A stretch of 64,000 nt of DNA from Methylocella tundrae (GTDB taxonomy: Bacteria > Pseudomonadota > Alphaproteobacteria > Rhizobiales > Beijerinckiaceae): positions 372,001 to 436,000 of the forward strand of contig NZ_CP139089.1 of assembly GCF_038024855.1 (NCBI RefSeq), written 5' to 3'. This document shows, one piece after another, positions 58,292-64,000 of the stretch. Below the pieces are notes generated by a model. It was not told where the DNA came from, searched no databases, and worked only from the letters and a program-made list of their open reading frames with translations. How positions within the stretch are numbered: the first letter of the stretch is position 1; the number at the start of each line of letters is the position of its first letter. A program made the translations under genes and the position numbers.

Positions 58292-58495
58292 TTAGACCGG
58301 CGCGCCCGTCCGCGCCAGTTGCGCGAACAGAAGAAGGATCACGATCAGGCCGAGAAGCGCATAAGCGAGATAAACCTTTTTCAATGGCCACTCCCTTAAA
58401 AGGCGGCGTTTTCGGCCGGCAAAATTAATTATATCCTGGATCGATGCGATCTGGCGCAATGCTTTTGGCGCGTCGAGCGCATCGCCGACCGCCAT
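58292..58495 (-). CDS. Small C-terminally anchored membrane protein
   Basis: The roughly 67-residue protein has a basic helical N-terminal part (KALRQIASIQDIINFAGRKRRLLREW) and a single hydrophobic segment near the C-terminus (VYLAYALLGLIVILLLFAQLA). It lies just after hisI on the same strand; the frame extends upstream into hisI, so the start is uncertain. No function is known to me. Confidence 0.42.
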   Translation of the reverse strand: MAVGDALDAPKALRQIASIQDIINFAGRKRRLLREWPLKKVYLAYALLGLIVILLLFAQLARTGAPV

Positions 58496-58517
58496 TCCGC
58501 GCGCCCGACCAGTCACG

Positions 58518-58967
58518 CTAATCGAAGACGAGAACCGCTCCGCCATCGCGGCTTACGACCTTGCGGTAGAAGCACGAGCGCCGGCCCGTATGGCAGGCGC
58601 CGCCGTCGCCGCCGGCCTCAACGCTCAGCAATAAGGCGTCCTGATCGCAGTCCGTCCTGATTTCCGTTATTTTCTGCGTTTGTCCGGATGTCGCGCCTTT
58701 GCGCCAGATTTCCTGCCGCGAACGCGACCAATAATGCGCTTCGCCCGTTACAAGCGTCAGGCGCAAGGCCTCGGCATTCATATGGGCGATCATCAGAATT
58801 TCGCCGTCGGCGGCCGCGCGCGTCACACAGACGATCAGCCCGTCGGGGCCAAAACGCGGCGTGAACGCGGTCCCTTCCTCAAGATCGAATTTCGCGCCCT
58901 GTCCTTTGGCGCCGATCGGAGTTGGCGATGGAGCGGGAGGGGTCGCTGTTGCACGCTCGCCGGTCAT
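58518..58967 (-). CDS. hisI: Phosphoribosyl-AMP cyclohydrolase HisI
   Basis: HisI catalyses the third step of histidine synthesis. The 149-residue enzyme has [51 protein letters not shown] and the zinc/magnesium region [31 protein letters not shown] Pro/Ala-rich N-terminal extension of ~25 residues precedes the core. It stands apart from other his genes, next to folE. Confidence 0.95.
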   Translation of the reverse strand: MTGERATATPPAPSPTPIGAKGQGAKFDLEEGTAFTPRFGPDGLIVCVTRAAADGEILMIAHMNAEALRLTLVTGEAHYWSRSRQEIWRKGATSGQTQKITEIRTDCDQDALLLSVEAGGDGGACHTGRRSCFYRKVVSRDGGAVLVFD

Positions 58968-59099
58968 GTCGCCGCCCTTTCAGTCTTGCCTGCATCGCCA
59001 AAAAATGCGCGGCAGGGAAAAGCATCTTCCGCGCAACAGGACTATAGGCTGGCGGCGCCAGCTGGACACAGCCCAAAAAAAAGCCTTGAGATTTTGAGC

Positions 59100-59741
59100 T
59101 TATTTGCCGTGCCGCAGCATGGTGAGGAAGCGCGCCTGCTCGGCCGGATCGTCGCGGAAGACGCCGGTAAACTGGGTGGTGATGGTCTGAGCGCCCTGTT
59201 TGCGGACGCCGCGCATCGACATGCACATATGCTCGGCCTCGATCATGATCGCGCAGCCTCGCGGACGCAGATGAACGTCGATCGCGCCGATGATCTGGGC
59301 CGTCAGCGCCTCCTGCGTCTGCAGGCGCCTGGCGAACACATCGACGAGGCGCGCAAGCTTGGAAAGCCCGACGACGCCCTCTTCGGAAGGGTAATAAGCG
59401 ATATGGGCCACGCCGACGAAAGGCACCACATGGTGCTCGCAATGCGACGAGAACGGGATGTCGCGCACGAGGATAATGTCGTCATAGCCGTGCACTTCCT
59501 CGAAGACGCGCGCAAGCACCGAGGTGGGATCCTCGCGGTAACCGGAGAATAATTCTTCATAGGCTTTGACGACCCGGGCCGGCGTATCGACCAATCCCTC
59601 GCGCGTCGGGTCGTCGCCCGCCCAGCGCAACAGCACGCGGACGGCGGCTTCGGCCTCCTCCCGCGTCGGGAGGGGCTCCCGCGCTGAATTGTCGCGCTGG
59701 GGCTGAGAACGTTCGACCAAGGACTTAACCACGGCATCCAT
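59100..59741 (-). CDS. folE: GTP cyclohydrolase I
   Basis: FolE makes dihydroneopterin triphosphate from GTP, the first step of folate synthesis. The 213-residue enzyme has the zinc ligands in [11 protein letters not shown] and [19 protein letters not shown], plus [23 protein letters not shown]. Length is standard. It is upstream of hisI on the same strand, 132 nt apart. Confidence 0.95.
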   Translation of the reverse strand: MDAVVKSLVERSQPQRDNSAREPLPTREEAEAAVRVLLRWAGDDPTREGLVDTPARVVKAYEELFSGYREDPTSVLARVFEEVHGYDDIILVRDIPFSSHCEHHVVPFVGVAHIAYYPSEEGVVGLSKLARLVDVFARRLQTQEALTAQIIGAIDVHLRPRGCAIMIEAEHMCMSMRGVRKQGAQTITTQFTGVFRDDPAEQARFLTMLRHGK

Positions 59742-59965
59742 GTGGCGCCTCCAAAAGCATCAATAATTGTCCCTTGCATCCCACCTGACATAGAGGGAGC
59801 GTCGCATCCGACTAAAGAGGGACGGCCTCTGCAGCCAGATGCGCCGAGCGGACGTTAGCCCGGGAGGATCGCTTGGAAATGCGCCAAATCTCGTCGCATA
59901 ACCCTGCCACACCTATATAGTATGCGTTGCCCGCCGTCACCCGCACCTTTATTCCGCGTAGGACC

Positions 59966-60409
59966 ATGCTGACAGAAATATACAACAGTCGAATACTGGA
60001 GCTTGCGGGAAACATCCCGCGGCAAGGCCGGCTCGCGGCGCCGAGCGCCTCGGCGAAAGCGCATTCGAAACTGTGCGGCTCAACCGTTATTGTCGATGTT
60101 GTCATGGATGACGGCAAGATCGTGGATTTCGCGCATGACGTGAAGGCATGCGCGCTGGGGCAGGCGGCGGCCTCGATCATGGCCCGCCATGTGATCGGCT
60201 CGACCGCCGCCGAGATCCGCGCCCTGCGCGACCAGGTTCGCGCCATGCTCAAGGAAAATGGCGCGCCGCCAAACGGGAAGTGGTCGGAAATTGCTGCGCT
60301 CGAGCCGGTGCGCGACTATAAGGCGCGGCATGCATCGACTCTCCTGACCTTCGAGGCGACGCTCGATTGCGTCAATCAGGTCGAGGCGGCGCAGGCGGAC
60401 AATCGTTAG
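59966..60409 (+). CDS. IscU/NifU-like iron-sulfur scaffold protein
   Basis: The 147-residue protein has the IscU-type fold with cysteines in SKLCGST, VKACALGQAAAS and LDCVNQ. ATG 59966 starts the conserved MLTEIYNSRILELAGNIPRQG. It lacks other isc or suf genes nearby, so it is a stand-alone scaffold-like protein common in Rhizobiales, often beside yidD. Here a MipA-like gene on the opposite strand separates it from yidD. Confidence 0.8.
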   Translation: MLTEIYNSRILELAGNIPRQGRLAAPSASAKAHSKLCGSTVIVDVVMDDGKIVDFAHDVKACALGQAAASIMARHVIGSTAAEIRALRDQVRAMLKENGAPPNGKWSEIAALEPVRDYKARHASTLLTFEATLDCVNQVEAAQADNR

Positions 60410-60477
60410 ATGACCGCCCCGCCGAGAGCCTGCCTGCATTCATTTGAGGAGCCGCGCGGAAGGGGCAGCGCTTTAGC

Positions 60478-61317
60478 TCAGTTGCCGACGGGTAAGAACG
60501 GCAGATCCAGATTGAAAGAGTGGGCGACGATCAGGCCGCCGGTATATTGGTTCAGCGAGCCGAGATTGTTCGGCACCGGGCTTGCCGCCGCGCTGCTCAC
60601 GAGACGATTATAGCCGCCGAATACGGTCGCGCTCCAGGTCGGCGTGAAGTCGTATTTGATCGAGCCGAGCACCCCGACCGACGTCAAGCCGCCATAGGCC
60701 TGATAAGGCGTCACTTTCCCATTAAGGAGAGCCTGATAGGGCGTGACCGAGAAATAAGCGTTCATGAATTGAGTGTCGCCCAGCTGCAGGCGCGGGCCGA
60801 CCGCCAGCGTGAAGCCGTTCCATTTCTGGATCGCGTCGAAGGCGATATTCGCGTCTATGCCATCATGGCCATTGACGCCCTGGCGTATTTCACCGCGGGC
60901 GCGGAAATGCTCCGTGTACCAGAGTTCGCCGAAAATGCCGAGCTCCAGAGTCCAGTCGACATTCGGCAGTCCGTAGAAGGCGCCATTGCCGTTGCTCAAC
61001 CCTCTGTTCGGCATGACGCGGCCGACGGGTCCGGCTTTGATCCAGCCATAGTCGAGCAGCGAAATGCCAAAGCCGTCGTCGGGGGAACTGAAGGGCTCGG
61101 GCTCACCGGGCCGGCGCAGAGCCAGCGTTCCAGTCGGCCATACGGTGACGGCCCGCGCGCCGGGGAAAGCGCTCTGAACCTGGGGCCCAAGCCCGACGGT
61201 GACGGTCCAGCCCGATGCCGGGGCCGGCTGCGCAAGAGTCGGCAGGTCCGCCGCGAAGACGGCTGACGTCGTTACGGACAGAAGGCTGGAGAGAGCCAGG
61301 CGTTTTGAAAAAGACAC
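60478..61317 (-). CDS. MipA/OmpV-family outer-membrane protein
   Basis: The roughly 279-residue beta-barrel protein starts with a signal peptide (LALSSLLSVTTSAVFAADL) and has the repeated glycine/aromatic alternation of a barrel: TVTVGLGPQVQSAFPGA, FGISLLDYGWIKAGPVGRVMPNRG, ELGIFGELWYTEHFRARGEIRQGV, and KWNGFTLAVGPRLQLGDTQFMNAYFSVTP. This fits MipA/OmpV. GTG 61317 is the preferred start; no strong ribosome-binding site is seen. It lies between the scaffold gene and yidD, on the opposite strand. Confidence 0.75.
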   Translation of the reverse strand: MSFSKRLALSSLLSVTTSAVFAADLPTLAQPAPASGWTVTVGLGPQVQSAFPGARAVTVWPTGTLALRRPGEPEPFSSPDDGFGISLLDYGWIKAGPVGRVMPNRGLSNGNGAFYGLPNVDWTLELGIFGELWYTEHFRARGEIRQGVNGHDGIDANIAFDAIQKWNGFTLAVGPRLQLGDTQFMNAYFSVTPYQALLNGKVTPYQAYGGLTSVGVLGSIKYDFTPTWSATVFGGYNRLVSSAAASPVPNNLGSLNQYTGGLIVAHSFNLDLPFLPVGN

Positions 61318-61436
61318 GGGCGCACCGGAGGCTTTGAGTCGCAGGATCGAAGCGATACTATGAGACCAGCTCTCCGCGCCTGCCAGTGCATATCTGCCAC
61401 AGTGGCGCCACGATCGTACCAAGTGAGGCGGGATTG

Positions 61437-61946
61437 ATGCCCGAAACCCTTTTGAGACACGCTTCCACAATTGGCCGTTCAGCGGCGCGCTTCTCCATTC
61501 GCGCATACCAGCTGACGTTTTCTTCGCTGGTTGGGTCTCAATGTCGTCATTTGCCGAGCTGCTCCACCTATATGGACGAGGCGATCGCGCGGCACGGGCT
61601 CTGGGCCGGCGGTTTCATGGGCTTCGCGCGCCTTTGCCGGTGTCAGCCGTTTGGCACGGCGGGGTTTGATCCTGTGCCGCAAGCCTTGCCGACGAACGCG
61701 CACTGGTTGCGCCCGTGGTCCTATGGGCGGTGGCGGGGACCGCTGCCGGACGCGCAAGAGCCCGACGCCAACGCCGTGAAATTATCCGGCAAGGCGCAGC
61801 TCAGCGACGGTAAGGGCGACGGCGCAGGCGTTGGAGACGTTGAGGCTCTTGATGGGGCCGCTCATATCGAGACGCGCGACGAGGTCGCAGTTCTTGCGGG
61901 TGAGGCGGCGCAGCCCCTTGCCTTCGCCGCCAAGGACGAGCGCTAG
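61437..61946 (+). CDS. yidD: Membrane protein insertion factor YidD, with long C-terminal extension
   Basis: The protein is 169 residues. The YidD core is residues ~14-80: RAYQLTFSSLVGSQCRHLPSCSTYMDEAIARHG with the three cysteines of the family, then FARLCRCQPFGTAGFDPVP. YidD is normally 80-115 residues; the remaining ~55 read antisense to the 3' end of rlmB with no conserved pattern. GAGG lies 9 nt before ATG 61437. The stop is inside rlmB, giving a 165-bp convergent overlap. Confidence 0.85.
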   Translation: MPETLLRHASTIGRSAARFSIRAYQLTFSSLVGSQCRHLPSCSTYMDEAIARHGLWAGGFMGFARLCRCQPFGTAGFDPVPQALPTNAHWLRPWSYGRWRGPLPDAQEPDANAVKLSGKAQLSDGKGDGAGVGDVEALDGAAHIETRDEVAVLAGEAAQPLAFAAKDER

Positions 61947-62684
61947 CGGACGCGTTAGCGGCGCCGCGGTGAGCGTCGTCTCGCCTTCAGAGTCGAGGCC
62001 GACGCGCAAATAACCGATGTCGCTCAAGCTCTCCAGCGCGCGGGCGAGATTGACGACATGGACAATCGGCACATGTTCGAGGCCGCCCGACGCCGCTTTC
62101 GCCAAAACGCCGGTCATCTCTGGCGCATGGCGTTCGGTCATTACCAGCGCGTCGACCCGAAAAGCTGCGGCGGTGCGCAAGATCGCGCCGACATTATGCG
62201 GGTCCGTAATCTGATCCAGCACGAGGACGACGCCGCTTTTGGACTCTATGTCGGAGATGTTGAGCGGCTCGAACGGCCGCGCTTCGAGCATGATCCCCTG
62301 GTGGACGGCGTTGGCGCCGAGACGCCGGGAGAGGTCCTCCGCCTCAACGATGTGCGCGGAAAGCCCCGCGGCCTCGATGTCAGCCGAAAGCTTTTGCGCG
62401 GCGGCCTTCGTCGCATAAATGTCGAGCAGCCGCCGTTTTCTCACGCGGAGAGCCTCGCGGACGGCATGAAAGCCATAAAGCGCCATGAGGTCCGGGGCGG
62501 GACGGCGGAAAGCGCGTGGATTTGTGGAGGCGACGTCCGGGCCGGCCGGAACGCGCGGCGCCGACGTCCGTGGCGCGTCAGGGCGTCGGGCCATTTCTGT
62601 CTCCGGCGCGGGCGGCCGCGGCGGCTTCGGGCGCGTGCGAGCCGGGCCCTTCTCGCCAAACCGTTTTATCCTGTCGCGCGTCAC
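61782..62684 (-). CDS. rlmB: TrmH-family rRNA 2'-O-methyltransferase (RlmB-like)
   Basis: The 300-residue SPOUT methyltransferase modifies 23S rRNA G2251. An N-terminal basic Pro/Arg-rich tail (~60 residues) precedes the substrate-binding domain (LYGFHAVREALRVRKRRL) and the knot: VLDQITDPHNVGAILRTAAAF, LALVLGGEGKGLRRL, and SLNVSNACAVALTVAE. Its 3' end overlaps yidD by 165 bp. It is divergent from the tRNA-Tyr region. Confidence 0.9.
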   Translation of the reverse strand: MTRDRIKRFGEKGPARTRPKPPRPPAPETEMARRPDAPRTSAPRVPAGPDVASTNPRAFRRPAPDLMALYGFHAVREALRVRKRRLLDIYATKAAAQKLSADIEAAGLSAHIVEAEDLSRRLGANAVHQGIMLEARPFEPLNISDIESKSGVVLVLDQITDPHNVGAILRTAAAFRVDALVMTERHAPEMTGVLAKAASGGLEHVPIVHVVNLARALESLSDIGYLRVGLDSEGETTLTAAPLTRPLALVLGGEGKGLRRLTRKNCDLVARLDMSGPIKSLNVSNACAVALTVAELRLAG

Positions 62685-62861
62685 TTCGATGTCCGTTCGA
62701 AAAGAATGCCTCGATGCGCCACTTTCCTGTCACGCTCGCTCGCCTTGCGCAATGCGCGCGCCGTGGATCAATGCGCCTGGCTTCAGATTTTAGGTTGACA
62801 GCGGCGGGCTCGGTTCGCATAAGCGCGTTCACGAAAGCTCCCGCGTGGCGGGACCTTTCTT

Positions 62862-62946
62862 GGGGGAGTGTCCCGAGCGGCAAAGGGGGCGGACTGTAAA
62901 TCCGCTGGCTACGCCTTCGTAGGTTCGAGTCCTACCTCCCCCACCA
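62862..62946 (+). tRNA. tRNA-Tyr (GTA anticodon)
   Basis: The 85-nt gene has a 7-bp acceptor GGGGGAG/CTCCCCC, the anticodon loop with GTA in GGACTGTAAATCC, a long variable arm (GCTGGCTACGCCTTCG), T-arm GTAGGTTCGAGTCCTAC and an encoded CCA. The long variable arm and GTA anticodon mark it as bacterial tRNA-Tyr. Confidence 0.96.
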
Positions 62947-63202
62947 CGTGTTCGCCGCGCGCGGTTTTTCCAGCGCGCTCCGGCGAGACACTGGCGAGCC
63001 CTGAGAGGGTGACCGCACGCGTCCCAAAAGCTATTTTTGACCGAATTGCCGAGTGATATCCACGCGGCGCCTCTTCAAACGAATCAACGCTCCAGAAGCC
63101 GTGTCCGCACGGCATTTACAGCGCCTTCATCGATTGGCCGGTCCGCCCGGCGAGCGCCCCGCGCCTCTTCTTGAGCGCGGGGCCCCCAAAGGCTTCGGCG
63201 TC

Positions 63203-64000
63203 CTATTCGAGATAGCCGTATTTCGAATAATATTTCCGGTAATAATGATTGCCATGATAGCGCTCGTAGCGGCTTTGGGCGCCCATATCGACCTTGTTCA
63301 GGACAACGCCGAGCAGGCGGTCATAAACGCCCTGCGCCTCCGAAAGGCCGCGCTCGACCACGTCGACCTTCGTCTTGCCCCACTCGATGACATAGACGTA
63401 GGTGTCGATGATGTGGCCGGTCGTCCGGACGTCCACGATCGGAGCGACCGGCGAAAGATCGACGATGATGTAGTCATATTTCGCGCGCAGGCCGTCTATG
63501 AGGCTCTTCATCGCCGCCGAGGCGAGAATTTCATTGGTGTGGGGCAGTTTCGCCGTCGCGCCAGCGGCCAGGAAATGCAGCCGGGTCGAGGGCAATGTGG
63601 CGACGGCGGCGTCGATTGAAATATTGCCGATGACGACGTCGATCAAGCCGGGAGCGTCGGGAGTGAGCCAGCGCGACAGGGAAGGGCTGCGCAGATCGGC
63701 GTCGACCAGGATGACGTTGCCGCCCGCATCGGCGATGAGATGCGCCAGATTGGCGGCCAGCGTGGATTTGCCTTCATTCGGCAGAGTGGAGGTAAGGCCG
63801 ATGACCTTGTGCGATTTCAAGGCCCCATTGAGGTCGGCGGCGATTTTCACCGATCGCACCGCCTCGGCGTAGCGGCCAAAGGGCGCATCGACGACATTGC
63901 GTAGAAACTCCAGGCCCGCCAGCGTTTTGTCGTCGCCACCGCTCGAATCGCCGCGGGGCGAGGAGAATTTGAGCGCCGGCGCCATCGCGAGGCAATTGAC
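63203..64000 (-). CDS. Polysaccharide co-polymerase/BY-kinase, C-terminal part (partial at window edge)
   Basis: The frame is open to the right edge of the window, so this is the C-terminal part of a longer protein on the minus strand. It has the bacterial tyrosine-kinase domain: Walker A STLPNEGKSTLAANLAH, Walker A' VILVDADLRSP and Walker B YDYIIVDLSPVAPIVDV. The last ~22 residues are tyrosine-rich (RYERYHGNHYYRKYY), a likely autophosphorylation tail. It probably controls exopolysaccharide chain length; a Wzz-type membrane domain would be outside the window. Confidence 0.85.
   Translation of the reverse strand, partial: VNCLAMAPALKFSSPRGDSSGGDDKTLAGLEFLRNVVDAPFGRYAEAVRSVKIAADLNGALKSHKVIGLTSTLPNEGKSTLAANLAHLIADAGGNVILVDADLRSPSLSRWLTPDAPGLIDVVIGNISIDAAVATLPSTRLHFLAAGATAKLPHTNEILASAAMKSLIDGLRAKYDYIIVDLSPVAPIVDVRTTGHIIDTYVYVIEWGKTKVDVVERGLSEAQGVYDRLLGVVLNKVDMGAQSRYERYHGNHYYRKYYSKYGYLE

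Overview
The window is high-GC chromosomal DNA (roughly 63% by eye) from an alphaproteobacterium. Several things point to the Hyphomicrobiales (Rhizobiales), possibly Beijerinckiaceae or Methylocystaceae: a NadQ-type NAD regulator beside nadABC, ActS/ActR, an F1-only atpHAGDC operon, a TTAA-N7-TTAA box before ftsK, SecB, CobST, an LptE-leuS overlap, and rhizobial intergenic palindromes starting GAGCAT. The family-level guess is an inference. No phage, transposase, CRISPR array or rRNA operon was seen; most genes are core or housekeeping.

Layout. 0-6.4 kb: rsmI and yraN, then an NAD module (nadQ, nadA, nadB, nadC) with two tandem 19-bp operator-like palindromes before nadA. 6.4-10.6 kb: a complete bufferin-type copper RiPP locus on the minus strand (DUF2282 precursor, DUF692/MNIO maturase, DUF2063 partner, DoxX protein, extra small secreted protein), divergent from an ECF sigma factor and its NrsF-type (DUF1109) membrane anti-sigma. 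Both divergent units carry matching GTAACG-N16-CG promoter elements. 10.6-18.1 kb: fadD, a small membrane protein, opgD, corA, an RluA-type pseudouridine synthase, a Sel1 protein and a ThiE-like protein. 18.3-23.3 kb: secB, bolA, a J-domain protein, cobS and cobT; a decayed inverted copy of the cobT 3' end lies at the far side of this block. 23.5-29.6 kb: tRNA(CAU), actR/actS, phaZ, a DUF45 protease-like protein, a small secreted protein and rpmB.

29.9-38.7 kb: ftsK, a cystathionine gamma-synthase-like enzyme, a LolA-like protein, xthA, a cNMP-binding protein, an OmpR-type regulator, an L,D-transpeptidase and a YggS-type PLP protein. 38.9-48.4 kb: leuS, lptE, holA and atpHAGDC, with a terminator-like hairpin between atpD and atpC. 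48.5-51.2 kb: a Crp-family regulator in an operon with a three-module enzyme (cytochrome-b-like membrane domain, [2Fe-2S] ferredoxin, class III nucleotide cyclase), with a decayed cupredoxin gene upstream. 51.3-64 kb: uup, a CDF-family protein with an eroded metal site, carbonic anhydrase, a CBS protein, an HXXEE membrane protein, a patatin, hisI, folE, an IscU-like scaffold, a MipA/OmpV protein, yidD, rlmB, tRNA-Tyr and the 3' part of a polysaccharide tyrosine kinase.

The most notable systems are the bufferin locus with its inferred sigma/anti-sigma circuit and the heme/ferredoxin/cyclase fusion paired with a Crp regulator. The first matches a recently described family; the second has related heme-cyclases described, but I do not recall this exact fusion being characterised. 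All homology calls are by eye; no searches were run.
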